A stretch of DNA of 22,914 bases. It comes from Opitutus sp. (lineage in GTDB: Bacteria > Verrucomicrobiota > Verrucomicrobiae > Opitutales > Opitutaceae). Shown piece by piece: positions 15,379 to 22,765 of the stretch (position 1 is the stretch's first letter; each line of letters begins with the position of its first letter). The stretch is from positions 1-22,914 of the forward strand of contig SIBR01000052.1 of assembly GCA_009695065.1 (NCBI GenBank). Reading direction: 5' to 3'. The notes under the pieces were generated by a model, which worked only from the letters and a program-made list of their open reading frames with translations, was not told the origin of the DNA and did no database searches. The translations under genes were made by a program, and so were the position numbers.

Positions 15379-16047
15379 ATGCCGGCTTCCTCCTTCATCA
15401 TCGTGGCCATCGACGGCGGGGCAGCATCGGGGAAGTCGTCCTCGTCACGCGCCCTGAGTGAGCAATTCAATCTGCTGCACGTCGACACCGGCTCGTTTTA
15501 CCGCGCCATCACCGCCGAGCTGATCCGGCAAGGGGTGGCGGCCGCGGACCACGTTGCGGTCAAGGCGGCGCTGGCCGGCCTGCCGCTGGGCACGCGCGTG
15601 GAAGGCCGCTCGGCCCGAATGGAGATCGCGGGCCGGGTGGCGGGCGACGAGATCCGGAGCCGCGAGGTCAACGAACAGGTTTCCCATTTCGCCGCGATTC
15701 CCGAAGTGCGTGCGGCACTGCTCGCCTACCAGCGGGGGCAGGCCGGCGTGGCCCGCACCCGTGGTTTCAAGGGATTGGTGATGGAGGGACGTGACATCGG
15801 CTCGGTGATTTTTCCCCACGCCGATTTCCGGTTTTTCCTGCAGGCGGATCCCACGGAACGCGCCCGCCGCCGGGCCAACGAGGGCCAGCAGGATTCGATC
15901 GCCGAGCGTGACCGGCTGGATTCCTCGCGCAAAACCGCGCCCCTCGCCGTCCCGGCCGGGGCCCTCTCGATCGACACCACCCACCTCTCGCTCGCCGAGG
16001 TGGTCAAAACCATGGCGGTCTCCATCGCCGCCCGGCTCGGACAATGA
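15379..16047 (+). CDS. cmk: Cytidylate kinase
   Basis: This 222-aa enzyme phosphorylates CMP and dCMP with ATP. It has the P-loop GGAASGKS (13-20), DTGSFYRA (36-43), the signature EGRDIGSVIFPHADFRFFL, and ARRRANEGQ with a lid-type basic run followed by DRLDSSRKTAPL. The length fits bacterial Cmk. The start follows the aroA stop with no gap and the end overlaps plsC by four bases (ATGA), so translation is probably coupled through the operon. aroA-cmk adjacency is common in bacteria, where rpsA often follows. Here a lysophospholipid acyltransferase takes that place. Confidence 0.95.
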   Translation: MPASSFIIVAIDGGAASGKSSSSRALSEQFNLLHVDTGSFYRAITAELIRQGVAAADHVAVKAALAGLPLGTRVEGRSARMEIAGRVAGDEIRSREVNEQVSHFAAIPEVRAALLAYQRGQAGVARTRGFKGLVMEGRDIGSVIFPHADFRFFLQADPTERARRRANEGQQDSIAERDRLDSSRKTAPLAVPAGALSIDTTHLSLAEVVKTMAVSIAARLGQ

Positions 16048-16706
16048 GCGACGCTTTTCCGCAGGCGCGCATGTCTCCCATCTACGGGGTTTGCCACTAT
16101 GGCATCGCCGTCACCTTCGACATGTTTTTCCGCGGCGAAGTGGCCGGTCTGGAGCATTTGCCGAAATCAGGTGCGTTCCTGATTGCGGGCAATCACGCCA
16201 GCCACCTCGATCCGCCGATGATCGGTTCGCAGGTGCCGCGGCAGATGTGCTTCTTCGCACGGAAAACCCTGTGGCGGGGCCCGGCCTCCTCGTGGTGGCT
16301 CGATGCCGTGGGCACGATCCCGGTCGATCGCGACGGCGGCCAAGATGTCGGCGCTTTGAAGCGAGTGTTGCGCGCGCTGGCCGATGGCAAGGTGATGATC
16401 CTGTTTCCCGAGGGCACACGCTCGCCCGATGGCCACCTGCAACCGCCCAAGCCCGGCGTCGGCTTCATCGTGTGCAAGACGCAGGTGCCCGTCGTGCCCG
16501 CCCGAATTTTTGGTTCGTTCGAAGCCTTTGGCAAAGGCGCCAAACTGCCGAAACTCGGCACCCCGCTGGCGGTGGTTTTCGGCCGGCCGATCTCACCCGC
16601 GCAGTACGACGATCCGCGCGCCGGCAAGGAACGCTACCAGATCGCGAGCGAACGGATCATGGCGGAGATTGCCCGATTGGAGAAGCCGTCCGACCGGGTG
16701 ATCTGA
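16044..16706 (+). CDS. plsC: 1-acyl-sn-glycerol-3-phosphate acyltransferase (PlsC-like)
   Basis: This 220-aa LPLAT enzyme likely acylates lysophosphatidic acid to phosphatidic acid at the inner membrane. Block I NHASHLD (50-56) carries His51 and Asp56, and block III is FPEGTRS (121-127). VPVVPARIFGSFEAF supplies the block IV proline strand. A hydrophobic N-terminal segment (YGIAVTFDMFF) may associate with the membrane. The ATG overlaps the cmk stop in ATGA. It is the last gene of the tyrA-aroA-cmk-plsC unit and converges with trpS after 19 bp, without a visible terminator. Other acyl acceptors cannot be excluded. Confidence 0.9.
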   Translation: MSDAFPQARMSPIYGVCHYGIAVTFDMFFRGEVAGLEHLPKSGAFLIAGNHASHLDPPMIGSQVPRQMCFFARKTLWRGPASSWWLDAVGTIPVDRDGGQDVGALKRVLRALADGKVMILFPEGTRSPDGHLQPPKPGVGFIVCKTQVPVVPARIFGSFEAFGKGAKLPKLGTPLAVVFGRPISPAQYDDPRAGKERYQIASERIMAEIARLEKPSDRVI

Positions 16707-16725
16707 AATCGCCGCCGGAGTGGCG

Positions 16726-17691
16726 TCAGCCCAAACCGCTCGCCTGGCGCGCCCGCTGCAGCACCGCGCTGGCCACCGCCCGGGCCCGGGCCGCGCCCTC
16801 GCGCAACACCGCGTTGACGTGGTCGGGATTCGCCGCGAGTTCGGCCCGCCGCGCGCGGGCGGCGGAGAAAAAATTCCAATAATGCTCGAAGAGCCCCTTC
16901 TTCAAGTCGCCGTAACCGAGGCCGCCGGCGCGCAGGCGATTTTCGTAGTCGAGCGCGACCGCCGCCGGCGCCACGAGCCGCAGGAGTTGGATCGCGAGAT
17001 TCCTGTCCGCATCGGGCTTGGGCTCCGCCGGCGTGCGCGAGTCCATGACGATCCCCATGATTTTTTTCCGGAGCGCCTTCTCGTCGCCAAAGAGGTCGAT
17101 CGTGTTGCCGTAGCTCTTGCTCATCTTCTGGCCGTCGAGCCCGGGGACCACGGCGATTTCATCGCGGATCTCAGGTTCGGGCACCACGAAGGTTGCGCCA
17201 TAGGTCTGGTTGAACTTGATCGCGATATCGCGCGTCATCTCCACGTGCTGCTTCTGGTCCCGGCCAACCGGCACGCGATTCGCGTCGAAGAGCAGGATGT
17301 CGGCGGCCATGAGGACCGGATAGGAGAAGAGCCCGAAATTCGGGGACAGCCCCTTCGCGGTCTTGTCCTTGTAGCTGTGGGCGCGCTCGAGCAGTCCCAT
17401 CGGCGTAAGGGTGCCGATGATCCACATCAACTCGGCGACTTCCGGCACGTCGCTCTGGCGCCAGAAGACGCTGTGCTTTGGGTCCAGTCCGCAGGCCAGC
17501 CAATCGAGGGCGACGTTGAACGTATTCCGGCGGCGCTCCGCGGGATCGAGCAACGAGGTCATCGAGTGATAGTCCGCGATGAAGAAAAAGCATTCTCCGC
17601 GCGCCTGAGCCTCGATGGCCGGACGCATTGCGCCGAAGTAATTGCCGATGTGAAGCAGGCCGGAGGGCTGGATGCCGGTCAAAGTGCGCAT
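16726..17691 (-). CDS. trpS: Tryptophanyl-tRNA synthetase
   Basis: This 321-aa class I synthetase charges tRNA-Trp. The HIGH-type motif is LLHIGNYFG (12-20) and the KMSKS loop is GLDGQKMSKSYGN (184-196). TPMGLLERAHSYKDK, FSYPVLMAADILLF and VGRDQKQHVEMTRDIA are typical of bacterial TrpS. The ATG at 17689-17691 places MRTLTGIQPSG at the N-terminus, as in the family. An upstream in-frame extension of 32 codons is hydrophobic, derives from a TTCTCG-rich repeat and is rejected. No T-box leader or attenuator-like structure was recognised upstream. The LbH gene ends 102 bp upstream on the same strand. Confidence 0.96.
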   Translation of the reverse strand: MRTLTGIQPSGLLHIGNYFGAMRPAIEAQARGECFFFIADYHSMTSLLDPAERRRNTFNVALDWLACGLDPKHSVFWRQSDVPEVAELMWIIGTLTPMGLLERAHSYKDKTAKGLSPNFGLFSYPVLMAADILLFDANRVPVGRDQKQHVEMTRDIAIKFNQTYGATFVVPEPEIRDEIAVVPGLDGQKMSKSYGNTIDLFGDEKALRKKIMGIVMDSRTPAEPKPDADRNLAIQLLRLVAPAAVALDYENRLRAGGLGYGDLKKGLFEHYWNFFSAARARRAELAANPDHVNAVLREGAARARAVASAVLQRARQASGLG

Positions 17692-17793
17692 GCGTGATAG
17701 TTCGTGCCCGTCCTCGACTTCGTTCGTTTTTTCGAACCGGTGAGAGAGAACGAGAAGGATGACGAGAACGAGAAAGATTTTTACCACGACGCC

Positions 17794-18474
17794 TCAGTCG
17801 CGACGCGGGATGAAATCGGTCGCCGCCCGGGCATGCGCGATCGTCGCGGCCGGCAGATGACCGCCGAAGGCCATCGCGGGCATGACCAGCGCCCGGCGGC
17901 CGAGCAGCGTGCCGGGGTTGAGGACGGCATTGCAGCCGACTTCGGCCTCATCGCCGATGATCGCGCCGAACTTGCGCAGGCCGGTCTCGTGGGTCGCGTC
18001 GCCGGTGCGCACCACCACGGGCTGGCGGTCCAGCCGGAGGTTGGAACAGATGGCTCCCGCCGCCAGATGCGCGCGATTGCCGAGCACGGAGTCCCCGACG
18101 TAGCTGAAATGCGGCACCTCCACCCGGTCCATCAACAGGCTGTTTTTGAATTCGCACGCGTTGCCGAGGACGCACTGTTCACCGACGATGACGTTGCCGC
18201 GAATGAATGCCCCCGGCCGGATTTCCGTGTCCGCGCCGATCCATATCGGCCCGATCAACGTCGCGTAAGCCGGCAGCTTGACCGTGGGGTGCAGCCACAC
18301 CGCCCCTTCGACGTGCACACCCGGCGGCATCGTCCGCACGGCCGGCGGCTCGGACACCTCGCCAAGTGCGGCCGCGATTCGCTTCAGCCACTCCCACGGC
18401 GCGGCTTCCGCCGGGAAATGCCGGGCGAAGATAGCCAGCGAGGGAGGCAGGGTGAAAAAATCCGAGGCTTTCAT
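17794..18474 (-). CDS. Left-handed beta-helix protein, GlmU C-terminal-like
   Basis: This 226-aa protein is mostly a left-handed parallel beta-helix of hexapeptide repeats (about 50-210), with an N-terminal helical part of about 45 residues. The central block LGNACEFKNSLLMDRVEVP, followed by HFSYVGDSVLG, closely resembles the acetyltransferase half of GlmU (GN..E.K...., H.SY.GD). Later sequence (ICSNLRLD, GAIIGDEAEVGCNAVLNPGT) matches too. The nucleotidyltransferase half is absent. Likely roles are a sugar-nucleotide or sugar-phosphate acyltransferase, and such proteins are sometimes annotated as UDP-GlcNAc pyrophosphorylase without direct evidence. The ATG at 18472-18474 is chosen; a longer frame adds only Arg/Pro-rich sequence. 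A trimer is expected for the fold. Confidence 0.82.
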   Translation of the reverse strand: MKASDFFTLPPSLAIFARHFPAEAAPWEWLKRIAAALGEVSEPPAVRTMPPGVHVEGAVWLHPTVKLPAYATLIGPIWIGADTEIRPGAFIRGNVIVGEQCVLGNACEFKNSLLMDRVEVPHFSYVGDSVLGNRAHLAAGAICSNLRLDRQPVVVRTGDATHETGLRKFGAIIGDEAEVGCNAVLNPGTLLGRRALVMPAMAFGGHLPAATIAHARAATDFIPRRD

Positions 18475-18556
18475 GCGAGAGGCGGGCCGATTTGGCCCGG
18501 CGACATCGGTGCGCATCCCGGCAGCGAAGGCAATCTTCGGACCACGCGGGCCGGAC

Positions 18557-19456
18557 TCAGGCGGCGGCGATCGCCTTCTCGAGGAACTCGCGATTGGCCC
18601 GGGCGTTCGCCGTCGTTTCCGCGGCCGTGCCCTTGATCGCACAGCATTCCACCATGAGGGGACCGTTGAAATTCGCCTTCTTGAGGCGACGGAAGATCGC
18701 CGGAAAATCCACCTTGCCGTCGCCGAACTGGATCATCACGTCGGAGCCCTTGGCCGCGCAGTCCTTCCCGGTGAACGCCGACACGTGCGAGACGATGGGC
18801 TCGAGTTCGGCCAGCGGATCCTTACCCGTATAGAAGATGATGTTTCCGGCGTCATACCACAGGGCCAGGTTGCGATTATTGACCTTCTCGAGGCAGACCA
18901 AGAGTTCGGCCGCCGCCGCGGTGACACCGCCGTGCGGCTTGATGACGATCTGAACGCCGTGATCGGCCCCGTAAGCGGCGGCAAACGCCATCAATTTATA
19001 CCACGATTCGTAGTGTTCGGGCTTGCCCGTTCCCGTGTTGATGAGCGCCTTGAGCCCGAGGACTTGCGCGTTGTCCACCTGGCGGCGGATTTCAGCCGTT
19101 GCCTCCGCATAGGGAGCGGCCTCGCGGGTCGCCACCCGGCCCATGATGGCATGGAGCCCACGGGCGGCGATCTTCTCCTTCAGGGCCGCAAGATACGCGG
19201 GCGTCGCCTTGATCCCGACAAACGGATCGGCAGGCGTCGGCGTCTGCAGGCCGAGCGTCCGATAGCCGGCCGCTTTCACCCCATCCAGCGCCTCTTCGAT
19301 GCTCCATTTCGTCCAGGGACGATTCAGGCAGCCGAGCGTCCAGGCGGGAGGCGTCGTTCGGGTGGCGGCCTGCGCGTAGCGGGCCACGGAAAGTGCCGCG
19401 GCGCCAACCGCCGCACTTTGTAGAAACTGACGCCGGGTCGTTGGGGAATAATTCAT
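18557..19456 (-). CDS. Tat-exported sugar phosphate isomerase/epimerase-like TIM-barrel protein
   Basis: This 299-aa protein belongs to the xylose-isomerase-like (AP endonuclease 2 type) TIM-barrel group. It begins with a twin-arginine signal (TTRRQFLQSAAVGAAALSVA), so it should be periplasmic. Barrel marks are GCLNRPWTKWSIEEALDGVK, ALINTGTG, IVIKPHGG, LALWYDAGN, HVSAFTGKD and PLMVECC, with acidic and histidine residues at strand ends that could bind a divalent metal. In the third of these a lysine stands where many members have glutamate. The substrate is unknown. The ATG at 19454-19456 gives the complete Tat signal, and 49 upstream codons are rejected. It lies 189 bp downstream of the esterase gene, so it may have its own promoter. 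Confidence 0.85.
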   Translation of the reverse strand: MNYSPTTRRQFLQSAAVGAAALSVARYAQAATRTTPPAWTLGCLNRPWTKWSIEEALDGVKAAGYRTLGLQTPTPADPFVGIKATPAYLAALKEKIAARGLHAIMGRVATREAAPYAEATAEIRRQVDNAQVLGLKALINTGTGKPEHYESWYKLMAFAAAYGADHGVQIVIKPHGGVTAAAAELLVCLEKVNNRNLALWYDAGNIIFYTGKDPLAELEPIVSHVSAFTGKDCAAKGSDVMIQFGDGKVDFPAIFRRLKKANFNGPLMVECCAIKGTAAETTANARANREFLEKAIAAA

Positions 19457-19645
19457 GGGAAGTAAGCGAGCAGACTGTTTTTGTTTTTTGCGCCACGCAG
19501 CGAAATCACTTTTCAACCATCTGAGCCACGGAGCGCAGCCGCCGACTTCACCAATTCCTAAGGAAATATCAACTCCCGGGATTACAGGAAAATCGAACGG
19601 CAAAATCCGCCCGGCGTCCCGGGCATCCCTGCCCCGAGCGCCGAT

Positions 19646-20671
19646 CTAACGGGCCGGAGCAGCCGCCGCTTTGCGGCGCTGCCCGGCGAGCCAGCCGAGC
19701 GCGGGCGCGGCGTCGCCGTTGCGGCCTTCATCCCAAACGTGTCCGCCGTCAAATACGGTCACGCGCACCGCACCGGCCGTCCGGTGAAAGAGCGTCGGAT
19801 AGCGGCAGTCCGGCAGCGCCGCCCCCCGCCAAACCAGCGCAGCCGGGACCAGCGCGGTCGCCGTCATCTCCTCGATCTGGTCCGCCGTGAGGGCCTGGTC
19901 AGCGTGGCCATTGGCCTGCGCCAGCACGTTGAAGGCGCGCAGGCTGTGATCGATGGGCACCGCCCGTCCGTTGTGCCCATCCTGAATCCCGGTGTTGATG
20001 TCGATCGGCAGCGCCGCGGCGGCGGCGAGATAATGCACCGGCGAGCGCTGGTGGTATTCGGCGTCGGTGGCAGGCGTGCCGGGTGGACCACCACAACAAA
20101 GCTCCACCATCTTCCAGTAATTGGTCTTGTCCGTCACGCTCGTGCGACGAAACGCCGCCACGTCCGTCACCGGCACCCAGACGGAAACCCCCGCCCAAAG
20201 CTGCGGCGCGCGATGCGCCATCACGAGCGCCATGTGTCCGCCGCCCGAAGCACCGCTCAGGTAAACGCGGGTCGCATCCACGCGGGCGTTCTTCCGGGCG
20301 TAGGCCACGGCGTCCAAGACATCCTGCACCGCCAGCTCCGACGCGCAGGCCTCGGGACGCTGGTTGGGCCCGCGAAAATCAGGCGAAATGAAAACCCAGC
20401 CGCGATCCTGGCAGCCTTTCAGCGTGCTGGCGAAAGAATCGTATCTGGCGTAGTTCGCCGACCAGCTGTGCAGGCTGACGACCAGGGGCACCGGCGCTCC
20501 GCCGGCGGTGGATTCCGCGCCGGACGGCACGTGGAAGATCGCGGCCTGCAACACGCCATCCCGCGAACTCGGTATCGTGATCTCCGTGACGCCGGCCCCG
20601 CTCAAAACGAGCGCGGAAAACGCCCCTCCTAGGAGCCCGCCAATCCGGCGCGCGCATGACCCGAAGGTCAT
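19646..20671 (-). CDS. Exported serine esterase/peptidase-like alpha/beta hydrolase
   Basis: This 341-aa protein has a hydrophobic N-terminal signal (about 8-27) and an alpha/beta hydrolase domain of the PHB-depolymerase/feruloyl-esterase and S9-peptidase type. The nucleophile elbow is LSGASGGGHMA with Ser142. Asp231 in IQDGHNG and His311 in DGGHVWDEG complete a plausible triad. LHSWSANY near 68-75 would form the oxyanion hole. The ATG overlaps the stop of the LamG gene in ATGA, implying translational coupling, so the two exported proteins probably act together on a glycan, polyester or acylated polymer. The specific ester is not deducible. Confidence 0.85.
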   Translation of the reverse strand: MTFGSCARRIGGLLGGAFSALVLSGAGVTEITIPSSRDGVLQAAIFHVPSGAESTAGGAPVPLVVSLHSWSANYARYDSFASTLKGCQDRGWVFISPDFRGPNQRPEACASELAVQDVLDAVAYARKNARVDATRVYLSGASGGGHMALVMAHRAPQLWAGVSVWVPVTDVAAFRRTSVTDKTNYWKMVELCCGGPPGTPATDAEYHQRSPVHYLAAAAALPIDINTGIQDGHNGRAVPIDHSLRAFNVLAQANGHADQALTADQIEEMTATALVPAALVWRGAALPDCRYPTLFHRTAGAVRVTVFDGGHVWDEGRNGDAAPALGWLAGQRRKAAAAPAR

Positions 20672-22308
20672 CGGCCCAGTTCCTGAATCTCGGCCGGGGA
20701 CAGCGCGCGACCGTAAATTCTCAGGTCGGCCATCCGGCCGTTGAAGAAGGCGTTTTCCCCGATGCCAATCCGCAGCGGATGCCCATTGGCAAGATCGTAG
20801 TCGGCGGGATTGAACGACGCGGATTCCGCGGCCTTCTTTCCGTCGACAAAGATCTCCAGCTTCCCGCCCCGACGCACCGCCGTCAGATGCCGCCAGCCGG
20901 GCGCGAGCGAGCGGTCAACGGTCGCGACCCGCCCGGCTGCGATTGAATGCACCCTGCCCTCCGGCAGCGTGCCGAAGAAGAGCCGGCCGTTGAAAATCGC
21001 CGCGGACCAGACGCGGCGATATTTCACGTCGGGCGTGTGATCGAGCTGCCCGAGATCGGTCCACGTCGTACCGTCCTCGTAGCGAAACACCTTCGCGAGC
21101 GGCAGTGTGCCCGCGTACACCTTCCCGTTGTAATGGGCCGTGCCCATAACCTCGGCCTCCTCGCCGAGCCGGCCGGCATCGATCCAGCGCTGACCACCAC
21201 CCCAGCGATACATCTTCCCCTTTGGCCACGTGGCCACCATCAACCCGCCGCCGTGGTTGATGAAGCCATATGTCTGGGTCGAGCCATCGACCCTGCCGAG
21301 GTCGGAGAATTTCTCGCCATCGAACTCAAAGACACTTCCGCCGTCCCATACCGAGGTGTAGACGCGGCCGTCGTGGATCCCGAGCGCATGGGACCGCCGG
21401 CCCTCCAAGCTGCCGAGGGCCGTCCACCGGGTCCCCCCTTCGTAACGAAACAAGCCGGCCGGCCGATAGGCGGAGGTCGCATACAGCTTGCCCCGGAAGG
21501 CGAGGAGCCCGCCGATAGTCTCGGTGGCTTCAGAAACGCGGCCGCAGTGTTCCCACTGGCCGTCGCCCTTGTACCGATAGACGTTGCCGCCCACCTGCGT
21601 ATTCTTGGTTTCAGGAAGGAGCGAGCCGCTGAAGCGATATTTTCCCGAGCCGGCATAGAGCTGGCCGTCAAACACCGCCAGCGAGGTGATCGCGTTCGCC
21701 TTATCTGGCGTGCCGCAATCGATCCACTTCTGATCGCGATCGAAACGATAGACGTGGCCGACCTCCTCGCTGGTGGCCGCGTAGAGACTTCCCTCGAAGA
21801 CGGCCATCGCCATCACGTAGTTGGAGGCCCCGAGGCGGCCGTGATCGACCCACGGTTCAAGCCGCGCGTTGTCGATGCCGAAATGAACATTGCGATCGTT
21901 GGATTGGCTGCTGGTCGAACCGGGGAGACTGAGGATGCCGAAGTTCACCCCGCGGCGTGTCACCGGATCGTACTGCGCGAGGATGTCGCCGGGCACGTCA
22001 TCGAGGTCCTTCGCCAGATGCACCCGCACCGCGATCGTGAAGTCGCCAGCGGCCAGCGGCAGCCCGGCGCCAGGCACGTCGATCCACGCACCCCACCCGT
22101 CGAAGCCGGCCGCCGAACCCGCCTTGCCATCGGGCCCGACGACGCTCAGATCGGCGCCGTGATTAATGCCGTGGCGATTCTGGCTGGAGATATCGCGCAC
22201 GTCGCCGGCCAGAGGCCAATGGCCGATCAGGCCATCGCCCGCAGGTGCGGCCCCGACAGTGCCGACGAAAATCAAACCGAGGAAGACACGGACTTTGGAC
22301 ACGATCAT
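20668..22308 (-). CDS. Exported LamG protein with an inserted seven-bladed propeller
   Basis: This 546-aa exported protein has a signal peptide (MIVSKVRVFLGLIFVGTVGA). Residues about 26-150 form the first half of a LamG/concanavalin-A-like lectin fold (LIGHWPLAGDVRDIS to VHFGIDNA), and about 468-546 form the second half (GWRHLTAVRRGGKLEIFVDG to the RMADLRIYGRALSPAEI ending). Between them, about 164-466, lie seven repeats with the pattern FxGxLYA...VYRY....W...G, a Kelch-like beta-propeller. Approximate blade starts are 164, 207, 265, 306, 346, 387 and 433. The protein likely binds glycans at the surface. The ATG at 22306-22308 starts the signal peptide; a TTG at 22366-22368 would add 20 codons. 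It overlaps the esterase start by four bases. Confidence 0.85.
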   Translation of the reverse strand: MIVSKVRVFLGLIFVGTVGAAPAGDGLIGHWPLAGDVRDISSQNRHGINHGADLSVVGPDGKAGSAAGFDGWGAWIDVPGAGLPLAAGDFTIAVRVHLAKDLDDVPGDILAQYDPVTRRGVNFGILSLPGSTSSQSNDRNVHFGIDNARLEPWVDHGRLGASNYVMAMAVFEGSLYAATSEEVGHVYRFDRDQKWIDCGTPDKANAITSLAVFDGQLYAGSGKYRFSGSLLPETKNTQVGGNVYRYKGDGQWEHCGRVSEATETIGGLLAFRGKLYATSAYRPAGLFRYEGGTRWTALGSLEGRRSHALGIHDGRVYTSVWDGGSVFEFDGEKFSDLGRVDGSTQTYGFINHGGGLMVATWPKGKMYRWGGGQRWIDAGRLGEEAEVMGTAHYNGKVYAGTLPLAKVFRYEDGTTWTDLGQLDHTPDVKYRRVWSAAIFNGRLFFGTLPEGRVHSIAAGRVATVDRSLAPGWRHLTAVRRGGKLEIFVDGKKAAESASFNPADYDLANGHPLRIGIGENAFFNGRMADLRIYGRALSPAEIQELGR

Positions 22309-22362
22309 AGAACGGAGGAGTTGAGGGTAGCGAGGGTAACGGAGACCTCGGCCGAAGCCTCC

Positions 22363-22390
22363 TTGCAAACACGTGAGAGGGAATTTGCAA
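22363..22390 (-). promoter_or_regulatory. TTGCAAA-N14-TTTGCAA inverted repeat, candidate operator
   Basis: TTGCAAA at 22363-22369 and TTTGCAA at 22384-22390 form a perfect 7-bp inverted repeat, 55-82 bp upstream of the LamG ATG. The spacer contains CACGTG. Position and symmetry suit a dimeric regulator controlling the LamG-esterase unit. No regulator gene is adjacent, so this is inference from sequence symmetry. Confidence 0.4.
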
Positions 22391-22483
22391 GCAGGGCGGA
22401 AATCATGGCCCGCGTTTCGGGCCCTCGCGTCGCCTTCAAAACGTTTTGCCGCCGGTGCGGGTGGCGTGCGCCATACGGCGGCG

Positions 22484-22624
22484 TCACCGGCTGAGCGTCC
22501 GGATTTCCGTGGGCGAACGCGCCCGATCGTAAACCCTCAGGTCAGCCATCCGGCCGTTAAACGTGGCGTTTTCGCCGGTGCCGATCCGCTGGAGCGTTGC
22601 CCCAGACTGTTTCTTTGCTGTCAT
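22484..22624 (-). pseudogene. Orphan C-terminus of a LamG paralogue (46-codon frame)
   Basis: From the ATG at 22622-22624 to the TGA at 22484-22486 the frame encodes 46 residues. The last 34 (RIGTGENATFNGRMADLRVY and on to the stop) match the C-terminus of the neighbouring LamG protein at 25 of 34 positions, without gaps. The first 12 (MTAKKQSGATLQ) have no counterpart there. The signal peptide, propeller and most of the lectin fold are missing. It is best read as the 3' remnant of a tandem paralogue cut by rearrangement near the IS remnant upstream. AAGGAAC lies upstream of the ATG with workable spacing, so a chimeric short peptide could be made. It lies in the same direction as the LamG gene. 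Confidence 0.75.
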
Positions 22625-22678
22625 GGTTGAGTTCCTTTTTGGAGCCCAACGCGTGTCCGTCAAACCGGGGGAGCCTCA

Positions 22679-22765
22679 GTGTGTCTTTTGCCTTTCATAG
22701 TCCGGGCTCTTTTTAGAGCCGCAGACTAACATTACAAGTGGCCCCGATTTCGGGGGATCACCGCA
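22679..22765 (-). mobile_element. 87-bp remnant of the IS3-type element
   Basis: The segment matches 134-220 at 79 of 87 positions with no gap, in the same orientation, and ends in the same ccgca. It contains the outer inverted repeat (TGCGGTGATCCCCCGAAATC on the minus strand), the RBS hairpin (22705-22720, perfect stem) and the first codons of orfA (ATG at 22696-22698, MKGKRHT), which then run into a stop after 12 codons. The remainder of the element is gone. The IS-end promoter, if active, would fire leftward into the LamG remnant and the LamG-esterase genes. Confidence 0.88.

Noticed and set aside
17692..17787. Hydrophobic N-terminal extension of trpS
   Set aside because: It is encoded by a TTCTCG-type repeat and TrpS proteins start at MRTLTGIQPSG; the hydrophobic run looks accidental.
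22412..22435. GGCCCG/CGGGCC hairpin as a terminator of the LamG remnant
   Set aside because: Neither strand has a T run after the stem, so it does not meet the pattern of an intrinsic terminator.
20947..22494. 515-codon plus-strand frame opposite the LamG gene
   Set aside because: The minus strand carries a signal peptide, repeated propeller blades and a conserved C-terminus, so the plus frame is a shadow.
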